A stretch of DNA of 12,009 bases from CBCPMX01 sp965120355. GTDB taxonomy: Bacteria; Bacillota; Clostridia; Oscillospirales; Oscillospiraceae. The notes beneath the pieces were generated by a model that did not search any database, was not told the origin of the DNA, and saw nothing but the letters and a program-made list of their open reading frames with translations. The stretch covers positions 1-12,009 of the forward strand of contig CBCPMX010000072.1 of assembly GCA_965120355.1 (NCBI GenBank). Direction: 5' to 3'. This document shows, in pieces, positions 5,258 through 12,009 of this stretch. The stretch's first letter is position 1. Each line of letters begins with the position of its first letter. The position numbers were made by a program, and so were the translations under genes.

Positions 5258-5998
5258 TTATGCGGCAACCACAAACGCCTTGACAAAGGCGAACACTTCC
5301 CGCAGATAGTAATTGAACCGGAACACCCACGGCGTGGTAACACTGCTCACGCCGCACACCTCCAGGTCCAATGTCCCGGCGATATAGACCGCTCGTGCCA
5401 TATGGTACTCACTGGTCACCAGCACCACAGGGCGGTCCGTGCCGCCGCGGTCATCGATCAAGTCCATGGAATACAGCAAATTCTCCCGGGTATTGGTGGC
5501 CTGGTCTTCCATCACGATGCGCTGCGCCCACTGGGGGTTCCTTGCGGTCAGTTCATCAAACATGCACTGGGCTTCACTGACATTTTCGTCCGTCCCCTTG
5601 CCGCCGGAGACAATGACAATCACATCCGCATTGCGCTCCAGCAGTTCCGCCGCTTTATCAATACGGGCGGCCAGGGCGCGGGATGGCTGGTTGTCCGCTT
5701 TTACCTGACAGCCCAGAACAATGGCATATTGCGCCTGCTCAGCGCTGTTCCAGTCGGAGGTCCCATATCCGAGTATCATACTCATACAGAGTATCAGCCC
5801 TATGACACAGCAGCCCATCAAAGCCGTCAGCAGGTTCCGCAGCGTCTGCCGGCCCCGCCGGTCCAGGAACCGGACCACAAGCACACCGATGCCCAGGGCG
5901 CCGAGTACCAGGCCCGTCATGGTGAAATACCAGGGCAGCAGCAAATGCACCAGCCCTGCCAGAAGCAGGACCACCGCCAGCACAACCCGCTTATCCAT
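5258..5998 (-). CDS. YdcF/ElyC-family (DUF218) membrane-anchored protein
   Basis: 246 residues from the ATG at 5998. A longer reading from 6040 would run far into the preceding gene, so the short start, overlapping the ABC-F stop by 8 nt, is preferred. Three hydrophobic segments occupy about residues 4-24, 26-45 and 56-77, followed by the DUF218 domain. Its hallmarks are YAIVLGCQV (91-99), PSRALAARI (105-113), VIVIVSGGKGTDENVSEA (126-143), EDQATNTRENLLYS (164-177) and LVTSEYHMARA (193-203). The domain should face outside. Relatives include SanA, YdcF and ElyC of E. coli, linked to envelope integrity and lipid-carrier or peptidoglycan homeostasis; the enzymatic activity is not settled in the family. 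It is translationally coupled to the ABC-F gene. Family assignment is firm; function is uncertain. Confidence 0.88.
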   Translation of the reverse strand: MDKRVVLAVVLLLAGLVHLLLPWYFTMTGLVLGALGIGVLVVRFLDRRGRQTLRNLLTALMGCCVIGLILCMSMILGYGTSDWNSAEQAQYAIVLGCQVKADNQPSRALAARIDKAAELLERNADVIVIVSGGKGTDENVSEAQCMFDELTARNPQWAQRIVMEDQATNTRENLLYSMDLIDDRGGTDRPVVLVTSEYHMARAVYIAGTLDLEVCGVSSVTTPWVFRFNYYLREVFAFVKAFVVAA

Positions 5999-7883
5999 TG
6001 ACCTGCTCCAGCAGAAGGGAAGCCGTCTCCCACTGCTCATACAAAGCTGCCAGCGCGGCTTCCTCCTGTTCCTTCTCGGCCATCAGGCGGGACAGCGCTT
6101 CATAGTCTGTGGCAGCCTGCTGGATCTGCACGTCCAGATCTTCCAGCTTTTCCTCCTGTTTGGCGATCTCCCGCTCCAGACGCGCGACTTGCTTTTCTGT
6201 ATTCTTGGTGTTGACTTTTTCCCGGGGCTTTTCTTTTTTCTCCATTTTTTGTGCCGCCGGCTTGGGGGCGGACGCCGTTTCCTGTTCCCTGACGGCTCGG
6301 TATTGTGCATAGTCGCCTTTGAAGTCCCGGATTGTGCCGTTTTCCAGTTCCCAAATCCGGTCGGCAAAGCGGCTGATGAAATACCGGTCGTGGGAGACGA
6401 ACAGCAGATTGCCCTCGTACTCCTCCAGCGCTTCCTCAATCCACTCACGGGACGCAATGTCCAGATGGTTCGTCGGCTCGTCCAATATCAGCAGATTGAT
6501 CTTTTCATCCATAAGCATACACAGCCGCAGGCGGCTCTGCTCGCCGCCGGAGAGCATGGAAACGGATTTGAACACATCTTCCCCCCGGAACATAAACGCG
6601 CCCAGCCGGTTTCTGGCGCTCTGCGGGGTCATGTTTTTCTCATAGAGCATGGTGTCCAAGAGGCTGCGTTCCGGATGATCAAAATGAATAATCTGCGGCA
6701 GATACGCCGTTTTGACCGACGGTCCAAACTTGACTCGCCCTGTATCCGGCGCTTCCTCCCCCAGCAGGATTTTGAGAAGCGTCGATTTGCCGGCGCCGTT
6801 ATCGCCCAGAAGGGCAATGCGTTCGCCGCCCTCCACCAACAGATTCAAGTCGGAAAACAGTGTCCGCCCATCGAATCCTTTGGACAGATTTTTCACTGTC
6901 AAAACCTCATCGCCGTGAAATTCTTTTTCGCCGAACCGGGCATGCAGGGTTTTTTCCACGGTGGGCCGTTCGGTCTTTTGAATACGCTCCATGCGCTTTT
7001 CCAGCGCCTTGGCCCGGCGGGCCATTTTCCGGTTGTTGGTACCCCAGCCGCGCATCCGTTCCAGAGTATACCCCAGCTGATCCAGTTTGGCCTGCTCCTG
7101 CTCATATTGCTTCATCTGCAGATCCAGACGCCGCTGTTTTTCCTCCACATAGAACGAATAGTTGCCGCTGTAAAATTCCGCCTTACCATCATGCAGCTCA
7201 ATGATCCGCTGCACCACCCGGTCCAGAAAATACCGGTCATGGGAGATGGTCAGCACCGTCCCCTTGAACTTGAGAAGATACTCCTCCAGCCATTCCACGC
7301 TCTTGAGATCCAGGTGGTTGGTGGGCTCGTCCAGCAGGAGGATGTCCGTCTTTTCCAACAACAACCGCGCCAGATTGACCCGGGTCTTCTCGCCGCCGGA
7401 GAGCATGGAGAACAACCGGGTCCGCATCTGGGCCGGGATGGCAAGGCCGTTGCAGATCTTGTCCACCTCTGTGTCCATTTCATAGCCGCCGCCCACGGTG
7501 TAGCGATTGACCAGCTTGTCGTACTGCTGCAAAACCGTGTCGGGGCAGTTGGCGGTCATGCGCTCTTCCAAGCGCTCCATTTCCCGCTTAATGGCAGACA
7601 GCTCGGAAAATGCCGCGCGCAGCACCTGCTCGACGGTGTAGTCCGCCGGATATTTTGGAATCTGAGAAATCAGGCCCAGCTTTTTCCCCGGGGCAATGAC
7701 CATATCGCCGGTGTCATAGTCGATCTCTTCCGTCAGAACACGGAATAGGGTGGTCTTTCCCGCCCCGTTTTTGCCCAACAGCCCCACGCGTTCGCCCTGG
7801 TTGATTTCAAAACTGAGGCCGTCTAATATATTTTTGTCCACTTCAAAGGCCTTTACCAGGTCTTTTACCATAATGTCAATCAT
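5991..7883 (-). CDS. ABC-F family ATPase (ribosome-associated)
   Basis: 630 residues; ATG at 7883 with a GAGGG ribosome binding site 7 nt upstream. Two ABC domains in one chain with no membrane segments: Walker A GKNGAGKT (37-44) and GDNGAGKS (360-367), signatures LSGGEK (161-166) and LSGGEQ (444-449), Walker B LLLDEPTNHLD (182-192) and LILDEPTNHLD (465-475). The charged helical linker between them (about 245-310) is the P-site tRNA interaction motif, which enters the ribosome E site. A Lys/Glu-rich coiled-coil tail (about 545-625) matches the Uup-type C-terminal extension. ABC-F proteins resolve stalled ribosomes or displace antibiotics. The short leader (about 24 nt) leaves no room for the antibiotic-responsive attenuator common upstream of resistance ABC-F genes, so a housekeeping role is more likely. 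It diverges from an APH-type kinase gene. Confidence 0.95.
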   Translation of the reverse strand: MIDIMVKDLVKAFEVDKNILDGLSFEINQGERVGLLGKNGAGKTTLFRVLTEEIDYDTGDMVIAPGKKLGLISQIPKYPADYTVEQVLRAAFSELSAIKREMERLEERMTANCPDTVLQQYDKLVNRYTVGGGYEMDTEVDKICNGLAIPAQMRTRLFSMLSGGEKTRVNLARLLLEKTDILLLDEPTNHLDLKSVEWLEEYLLKFKGTVLTISHDRYFLDRVVQRIIELHDGKAEFYSGNYSFYVEEKQRRLDLQMKQYEQEQAKLDQLGYTLERMRGWGTNNRKMARRAKALEKRMERIQKTERPTVEKTLHARFGEKEFHGDEVLTVKNLSKGFDGRTLFSDLNLLVEGGERIALLGDNGAGKSTLLKILLGEEAPDTGRVKFGPSVKTAYLPQIIHFDHPERSLLDTMLYEKNMTPQSARNRLGAFMFRGEDVFKSVSMLSGGEQSRLRLCMLMDEKINLLILDEPTNHLDIASREWIEEALEEYEGNLLFVSHDRYFISRFADRIWELENGTIRDFKGDYAQYRAVREQETASAPKPAAQKMEKKEKPREKVNTKNTEKQVARLEREIAKQEEKLEDLDVQIQQAATDYEALSRLMAEKEQEEAALAALYEQWETASLLLEQVNG

Positions 7884-7913
7884 TGCAGTACCCTCACAGC
7901 AAAATATAGTTGT

Positions 7914-7942
7914 ATTGTATCACATAGCGCCTGGTTTGAAAA
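7914..7942 (-). promoter_or_regulatory. Probable promoter for the ABC-F/YdcF operon
   Basis: On the minus strand: TACAAT (7919-7914) with TGA directly before it (extended -10), and a weak -35 TTTTCA (7942-7937) at 17-nt spacing. The -10 is convincing and the -35 is poor. Confidence 0.5.
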
Positions 7943-7959
7943 CGGGTTTTTTCGGCGGG

Positions 7960-7988
7960 TTGCGCAGCCTCCCCGGTTGTGTTAAAAT
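7960..7988 (+). promoter_or_regulatory. Promoter for the kinase-mtnA-MBL operon
   Basis: TTGCGC (7960-7965), 17-nt spacer, TAAAAT (7983-7988) with TGT before it (extended -10). Transcription would begin near 7995, giving a leader of about 24 nt with CGGAGG at 8008-8013. No separate promoter is seen before the next two genes. Confidence 0.65.
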
Positions 7989-8018
7989 AGTCCTACTGAC
8001 TTTGAATCGGAGGCCATT

Positions 8019-8801
8019 ATGCATTTGCCTGTATCCATCCGCGCTATGCTGGGCAACCAGTCGTATACGCTGGACCGCACCGGCAAATCCGGCGCACAGA
8101 TTTTGCTGTTTCCCCATTGTGTTCTGAAAATTGAACCTGCCGGAGAAGAATCCAACAACGAGCATACCATGCTCCAATGGCTCCAGGGCCGTCTGCCCGT
8201 TCCTGAAGTTTTGGCCTCAGAGGCGGCGGACGGCGTCAATTATCTGCTTATGACCCGGCTGCCCGGCCAGATGGCCTGCGCGCAGCCATATCTTGACGAT
8301 CCGGCGCTTTTGATGCACTGTCTCGCCGGAGCCCTGCAGATGCTGTGGTCCGTGGAGGTGTCCCAGTGCCCCTGCGGGCTTACCACGGAGCGCAAGCTGG
8401 CGCTGGCAGAATACCGCGTCGCCCACGGCCTGTGCAATATGGACGATTCGGAACCGGGCACCTATGGCCCGGGCGGCTTCCGCGACCCGGCTGCGCTGCT
8501 GGACTGGCTGATCCGAAACCGGCCGCAGGAAGATCCGGTGTTTTCCCACGGCGACCTTTGTCTGCCAAACGTATTTCTGTCTGATACCGGCATCAGCGGA
8601 TTTTTAGATTGGGGCCGCAGCGGCACGGCGGGCCGGTACCAGGACATCGCCCTGTGTTACCGCAGTCTGCTGCATAATTTCAGCGGGAAATACAGTGGCA
8701 AACAGCGGGCGGCTGATCCCTCCATGCTGTTTCAGGAATTACACCTGACGCCGGACTGGGAAAAAATTCGGTATTATATTCTTTTGGACGAATTGTTCTG
8801 A
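8019..8801 (+). CDS. Aminoglycoside 3'-phosphotransferase (APH(3'))-like kinase
   Basis: 260 residues, the normal APH(3') length (about 260-270); CGGAGG lies 5 nt before the ATG. Visible kinase parts: VLKIE near residues 35-39 (ATP-binding lysine), LPVPEVL at 59-65, the catalytic loop HGDLCLPN at 177-184 (D179 base, N184 metal), the DWGRSG metal-binding motif at 197-202, RYQDIALCYRS, and the ending DWEKIRYYILLDELF, very close to the APH(3') C-terminus. Such enzymes phosphorylate the 3'-OH of kanamycin-type drugs. The gene is chromosomal-looking, has no flanking mobile element, shares base composition with its neighbours, and its TGA stop overlaps the next gene's ribosome binding site. Context with mtnA leaves open a metabolic sugar-kinase role; MtnK belongs to the same broad kinase superfamily. 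Fold: sure. Substrate: open. Confidence 0.85.
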   Translation: MHLPVSIRAMLGNQSYTLDRTGKSGAQILLFPHCVLKIEPAGEESNNEHTMLQWLQGRLPVPEVLASEAADGVNYLLMTRLPGQMACAQPYLDDPALLMHCLAGALQMLWSVEVSQCPCGLTTERKLALAEYRVAHGLCNMDDSEPGTYGPGGFRDPAALLDWLIRNRPQEDPVFSHGDLCLPNVFLSDTGISGFLDWGRSGTAGRYQDIALCYRSLLHNFSGKYSGKQRAADPSMLFQELHLTPDWEKIRYYILLDELF

Positions 8802-8812
8802 GGAGGGTTCCC

Positions 8813-9805
8813 ATGGAAGCCATTCGATTTGAAAACGACGTTTTGTACCTGTTGGACCAGACTCTGCTCCCAAACCGGGAAGTCTGGCTTGCCTATACCG
8901 ATTACCGTCCCATCTGCGACGCCATTTCCCGTCTCGTTGTGCGGGGCGCACCGGCCATCGGCGTAGCGGCGGCCTACGCCTATTTCCTGGCAGCCAAAGA
9001 ATTTGGGTGCGATCTGCGCGCCTGCACACAGGCAAAAGCAGAACTGGACGGTACGCGGCCCACAGCCCTGAACTTAAAATGGGCAACAGACCGGATGTTC
9101 CGGCTGCATCAGGCCGTTTCTACGCAAGACACCGCCACGTCCCTCGCCGCACTTCGAGCAGAAGCCATGGCCATCCATCAGGAAGACCGTGCGCTGTGTG
9201 AAAAAATCAGCCGCTTTGGCGCGGAAGTGATTCCGGAGCACGCCCGCATTTTAACCCACTGCAATGCTGGCGCTTTGGCCACCGGCGGCATAGGTACCGC
9301 TCTGGGCGTCATCCGCGCTGCCCACGCCCAGGGGAAAGTGGACATGGTCTACGCAGACGAAACGCGGCCGCTTTTGCAGGGGGCGCGTCTGACCGCCTAT
9401 GAACTGTATCAGGACGGAATTCCCGTGACACTGCAGCCGGATTCCGCTGCAGCGGCCCTCATGGCCGCTGGAAAGATCGATCTGGTCCTCGTCGGCGCAG
9501 ACCGTATTTGCCGCAACGGAGATTTCGCCAATAAAATCGGCACCTTGTCCCTGGCGATTCTGGCAAACTATTTCGGCATCCCCTTTTACACCGCGGCCCC
9601 CTATTCTACCATCGACACCGCGCTGTCAGACGGCAGTCAGATCGTCATCGAACAACGCAGTCCGGAAGAAGTCCGCACATTCGGCGGTGCTGTCACCGCG
9701 CCGCCGGTGCCGGTTCACAACCCGGCCTTTGATGTCACGCCCCACGAGCTGGTCACAGGCATTATCACAGACCTCGGCGTCAAGACGCCGCCCTATGCAT
9801 TTTGA
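8813..9805 (+). CDS. mtnA: S-methyl-5-thioribose-1-phosphate isomerase (MtnA)
   Basis: 330 residues, close to the usual 340-350; the ribosome binding site AGGAGG at 8801-8806 is 6 nt before the ATG and overlaps the preceding stop codon. Family signatures are all present: RGAPAIG (44-50), TRPTALNLKWA (81-91), HCNAGALATGG (149-159) with the catalytic cysteine C150, DETRPLLQGARLTA (182-195), GADRICRNGDFANKIGT (228-244) with the catalytic aspartate D230, and NPAFDVTP (303-310). The enzyme converts the ring aldose S-methyl-5-thioribose-1-phosphate to the ketose in methionine salvage, and can act on 5-deoxyribose-1-phosphate in the DHAP shunt. The related initiation-factor 2B proteins lack these catalytic residues. 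No mtnK, mtnB/C/D or class II aldolase gene is in the window; the partners are an APH-like kinase and an MBL hydrolase. Confidence 0.95.
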   Translation: MEAIRFENDVLYLLDQTLLPNREVWLAYTDYRPICDAISRLVVRGAPAIGVAAAYAYFLAAKEFGCDLRACTQAKAELDGTRPTALNLKWATDRMFRLHQAVSTQDTATSLAALRAEAMAIHQEDRALCEKISRFGAEVIPEHARILTHCNAGALATGGIGTALGVIRAAHAQGKVDMVYADETRPLLQGARLTAYELYQDGIPVTLQPDSAAAALMAAGKIDLVLVGADRICRNGDFANKIGTLSLAILANYFGIPFYTAAPYSTIDTALSDGSQIVIEQRSPEEVRTFGGAVTAPPVPVHNPAFDVTPHELVTGIITDLGVKTPPYAF

Positions 9806-9828
9806 AGTGAAAACCGGGAGGAACCGCC

Positions 9829-10641
9829 ATGTACGCTAGAATCCTTATTGACAACATCACCAAAAACGAGTGGGCTTCGGAATGGGGACTTTCCATCTAC
9901 ATTGAACACAATGGTCATACAATTCTGCTGGACACCGGCGCCAGCGGAACCTTTGCGGCGAACGCCGACGCCATGGGCATCGATTTGCGTACTGTGGAAT
10001 TTGGTGTTCTTTCCCACGCCCACTATGACCATGCCGACGGGCTGGAGACCTTTTTCCAGCGCAATGCGCAGGCCAAGTTTTACATCCGTGAGGCCGCCGA
10101 TGAAAACTGTTATGGCAAAAAGCTGCTCTTCAAAAAATATATCGGGATCCACCGAGGCTATCTCTCCCAGTTCGCCGGCCGTATCGTCCGCACCGGTCCC
10201 CATCATATTCTGGCTCCCGGCATAGAACTGCTGGCCCATTCGACGCCGAACCTGGCCCGCCGCGGCAGGAAGGCGGGTATGTACATCCGGCGGGACGGCC
10301 ATGATTGCCCAGACTGTTTCGACCATGAGCAGAGCCTGATTCTGGACACAGAACAGGGACTGGTCGTCTGCAACAGCTGCTCCCACGCCGGTGTGGACAC
10401 CATTCTCCAGGAAGTCTCCCAGGCATATCCCGAGCGGCCGGTTTATGCGTTCATCGGCGGGATGCACTTGTGCTATTCTTCTGAAAAAGAAGTGCGGGCC
10501 GCAGCCGGATATCTGCGAGACGCAGGCGTTGCTCACATCTATACCGGGCACTGCACCGGCTCCCGAGCCATCTATTTTTTGAAAGACGAGCTGAAAGACT
10601 GTATAGAGGAATTTTTCACCGGCATGGAAATCCACCTGTAA
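9829..10641 (+). CDS. MBL-fold metallohydrolase of the COG1237 type
   Basis: 270 residues; GGGAGG at 9816-9821 lies 7 nt before the ATG and the gene starts 23 nt after mtnA, so they share an operon. Metal ligands are seen as SHAHYDHADG (H63, H65, D67, H68), CSHAG (H186) and TGHCTG (H242), with LLDTG at 33-37 and DHEQSL at 165-170. The GGMHL block (210-214) and the wide spacing before CSHAG match the group annotated after the archaeal enzyme of methanopterin synthesis, beta-ribofuranosyl-aminobenzene 5'-phosphate (RFA-P) condensing relatives. In bacteria the substrate is mostly unknown and that name should not be taken literally. There is no signal peptide, so it acts in the cytosol. Operon position suggests a link to ribose-phosphate or thioribose chemistry, which is inference. 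Confidence 0.87.
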   Translation: MYARILIDNITKNEWASEWGLSIYIEHNGHTILLDTGASGTFAANADAMGIDLRTVEFGVLSHAHYDHADGLETFFQRNAQAKFYIREAADENCYGKKLLFKKYIGIHRGYLSQFAGRIVRTGPHHILAPGIELLAHSTPNLARRGRKAGMYIRRDGHDCPDCFDHEQSLILDTEQGLVVCNSCSHAGVDTILQEVSQAYPERPVYAFIGGMHLCYSSEKEVRAAAGYLRDAGVAHIYTGHCTGSRAIYFLKDELKDCIEEFFTGMEIHL

Positions 10642-10667
10642 CCGCAATCCGGAACTTCCTGCATAAA

Positions 10668-10704
10668 AACGCCGTCCCCGCAATCTGTCTACGGGGACGG
10701 CGTT
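10668..10704. terminator. Hairpin terminator between the MBL and cfa genes
   Basis: A perfect 13-bp stem (10668-10680 with 10692-10704) with an 11-nt loop lies between convergent stops at 10641 and 10742. On the minus strand it is followed by TTTTTA-type sequence (A-run at 10665-10669), making a good intrinsic terminator for cfa. On the plus strand the tail is CTCTGT, so termination there is weaker. Confidence 0.8.
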
Positions 10705-10741
10705 CTCTGTCCGAATGCAACAAAACCCGAAGGAAGGCAGC

Positions 10742-11905
10742 TCAATACCACCGCACCATGGGAAGGTCGTTGTTGATGCCCTTGGACATCAAAATCTGAT
10801 GCAGATCAATCACGCCGGTATAGAAAGTCGCAGCACAGGAAGCCAAGTACAACTCCCACATACGCACAAACCGCTCGTCGAACATCTGCCGGACCTCATC
10901 CAAATGGTCGTAGTAATTTTTGAGCCAGCACCGGAGGGTCCGGTTGTAGTGCAGACGTAAATTTTCCACATCCAGCGTGTGGAACTGATCCTCAGCCGCA
11001 CAGGAAATCATCTCTCGCAGGCTCGGGACCACGCCGCCGGGGAAAATGTATTTCTTAATCCACGGATCGCCCGGATGCTCTTTCAGCCCGCTGATAAAGT
11101 GCAGCAGGAACAGGCCGCCGGGCTTCATGACCTGGTTGACACAGTCCATAAACCGCTGGTAATTCTCGCGACCCACATGTTCCACCATGCCAACGCTGAC
11201 TACACGGTCAAATTGTTTTGCATACTTCGGCAGGTCTCGATAGTCCATCAGCTCAATGGTCACCAAATCCTGCAATCCCAGCGCCGCAATTCTCTCCTGC
11301 GCCTCTTTGTGCTATTCCACGCTGAGCGTGATGCCCGTGCCGTGGACACCATACTTTTTCGCCGCCTCAATCAGCAGGAATCCCCAGCCGCATCCAATGT
11401 CCAGCAGCGTCATTCCCTCCTGCAAATACAGCTTTTTCAGGATATAGTCCACCTTATTGACCTGGGCCTGATAGAGCGTGTCGTCCTCATGCAGAAAATA
11501 TCCGCAGGAATAGCTCATGGTCTCGTCCAACCAAAGCTTATAAAAATCGTTCCCCAAGTCGTAATGGCTTCTGACTTCCTGCTCCTGATTTTTCTTGGAG
11601 GTCGAAGAGAAAATCAGGTTTTTAAGCGCTTTCTCATCCTTTGAGAATTTCCCCATCTGTCCCATAAACATGGTCAGAGCCTGATACAGATCGCCTTCAA
11701 TTTCCAGATCGCCGTCCATATACGCTTCACCCAGAGCCAGAGAAGTGCTTCTTGTCAAATCGGCCAGAGAAATCATGTTTCGAAGATTGACTGTAAACGT
11801 CGGTTCTCCCTCACCAATCAGATACTCTTTTCCCTTGATTCTAAGCAAAAAGGGATTTTCATCAAACTGTTTTAAAAAATTTACCATTACGGTTTCGGTT
11901 ACCAT
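10742..11905 (-). pseudogene. cfa: Cyclopropane-fatty-acyl-phospholipid synthase gene with in-frame TAG
   Basis: Read from the ATG at 11905 (AAGGAG 8 nt upstream), the frame would encode 387 residues, the usual Cfa length, but codon 198 is TAG (11312-11314). Both halves stay in one frame with no indel. The first part (197 residues) holds the N-terminal domain, YDLGNDFYKLWLD (115-127), SYSCGYF (131-137; C134 is the bicarbonate-site cysteine) and the SAM-binding LLDIGCGWG (167-175). It ends at GITLSVE, where the family has EQ: a single C-to-T change in CAG explains the stop. The second part keeps MVEHVG (E242), LLHF (H269), PGGVVPS and the conserved C-terminus to the TGA at 10742. The intact enzyme adds a methylene from S-adenosylmethionine to membrane lipid double bonds. 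All other key residues remain, so the break is recent or a sequencing error. The first fragment alone lacks the active site and should be inactive. Confidence 0.88.
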
Positions 11906-11913
11906 ATTCACTT

Positions 11914-11919
11914 CTCCTT
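11914..11919 (-). promoter_or_regulatory. Ribosome binding site deciding the cfa start
   Basis: Minus-strand AAGGAG lies 8 nt before the ATG at 11905 and only 2 nt before the in-frame GTG at 11911, so the ATG is the better start. Confidence 0.75.
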
Positions 11920-11943
11920 ATCACGCCGCCGATCGCAGTTTTC

Positions 11944-11969
11944 GCGCTGCAACACATAGCGTCCAGCGC
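11944..11969. repeat. Inverted repeat GCGCTG-N14-CAGCGC upstream of cfa
   Basis: Arms at 11944-11949 and 11964-11969 fall just downstream of the candidate -10 of cfa, where an operator or a leader hairpin could act. Only six base pairs per arm, so chance is possible. Confidence 0.35.
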
Positions 11970-11970
11970 T

Positions 11971-11998
11971 TTTATACTAGGTGGTGTCGTCAATAAAA
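11971..11998 (-). promoter_or_regulatory. Weak candidate promoter for cfa
   Basis: On the minus strand TATAAA (11976-11971) is a reasonable -10; the best -35 at normal spacing is TTTTAT (11998-11993), a poor match. A TTGACG nearby is spaced too closely to pair with this -10. The region from 11920 to the window end holds no gene. Confidence 0.3.
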
Positions 11999-12009
11999 GT
12001 ATGATATAA

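Noticed and set aside
4192..6001. Plus-strand open frames of 363 and 302 codons opposite mrp and the YdcF gene
   Set aside because: They are shadows of genes with clear catalytic motifs on the minus strand. Composition is rich in His, Gln and Arg, as expected of reverse frames.
5998..6040. YdcF start at 6040 giving 14 more residues
   Set aside because: It needs a long overlap with the ABC-F gene and places polar, unconserved residues before the first membrane helix; the ATG at 5998 fits a coupled overlap.
5721..7748. 675-codon open frame on the plus strand
   Set aside because: Fully antisense to the ABC-F gene, with no domain, ribosome binding site or promoter. High GC at third positions leaves the opposite strand open.
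9793..10683. 296-codon minus-strand frame opposite the MBL gene
   Set aside because: It is antisense to a gene with all metal-binding motifs and begins within the terminator hairpin.
11312..11314. TAG in cfa as programmed recoding (glutamine or pyrrolysine)
   Set aside because: TAG ends the glycosyltransferase gene properly in this same window, and Cfa is not a known pyrrolysine protein; a point mutation is simpler. Kept only as a test to run.

Overview
The window is about 57% GC by eye, with strong AGGAGG-type ribosome binding sites, sigma-A-like promoters and long GC-rich hairpins between convergent genes. Protein flavour (GPT collagen repeats, an NTTRR-F1-like domain, a Clostridia-type phosphoesterase with an SDxE motif, an Mrp ATPase with an N-terminal cysteine cluster) suggests a high-GC member of the Clostridia, probably a gut Oscillospiraceae (Flavonifractor / Intestinimonas / Lawsonibacter-like). 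The taxonomy is inference; there is no rRNA or marker gene here. No insertion sequence, tRNA, CRISPR array or phage structural module was seen.

Layout. (1) 1-2245, plus strand: the 3' part of a collagen-like surface protein, followed after a GC-rich hairpin by a family 2 glycosyltransferase with a C-terminal helical-repeat half. This pairing recalls the glycosylated spore-surface collagens (BclA with its glycosyltransferases). (2) 2333-4134: a metallophosphoesterase (minus) and a WYL-domain regulator (plus), transcribed divergently from two well-formed promoters with an inverted repeat between and overlapping them. (3) 4219-5043, minus: an Mrp/Nbp35-type Fe-S P-loop ATPase behind a perfect-consensus promoter. 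(4) 5258-7883, minus: an ABC-F ATPase and a membrane-anchored YdcF/DUF218 protein whose genes overlap by 8 nt. (5) 8019-10641, plus: a tight three-gene operon of an APH(3')-like kinase, S-methyl-5-thioribose-1-phosphate isomerase (mtnA) and an MBL-fold hydrolase of the COG1237 type. It diverges from the ABC-F gene. (6) 10742-11905, minus: a cyclopropane fatty acid synthase gene (cfa) broken by one in-frame TAG at a position normally occupied by glutamine.

How the genes work together. The collagen and glycosyltransferase genes probably form a substrate-modifier pair. The kinase-mtnA-MBL operon is the most intriguing grouping: mtnA normally works with a kinase of the same broad fold (MtnK) in methylthioadenosine or 5-deoxyribose salvage, no mtnK is visible here, and an APH-type kinase sits directly upstream. 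Convergent pairs (1/2, 2/3, 5/6) are each separated by a strong hairpin that could end transcription from both sides. The two points most worth checking are the cfa nonsense codon and the function of the kinase-mtnA-MBL operon.
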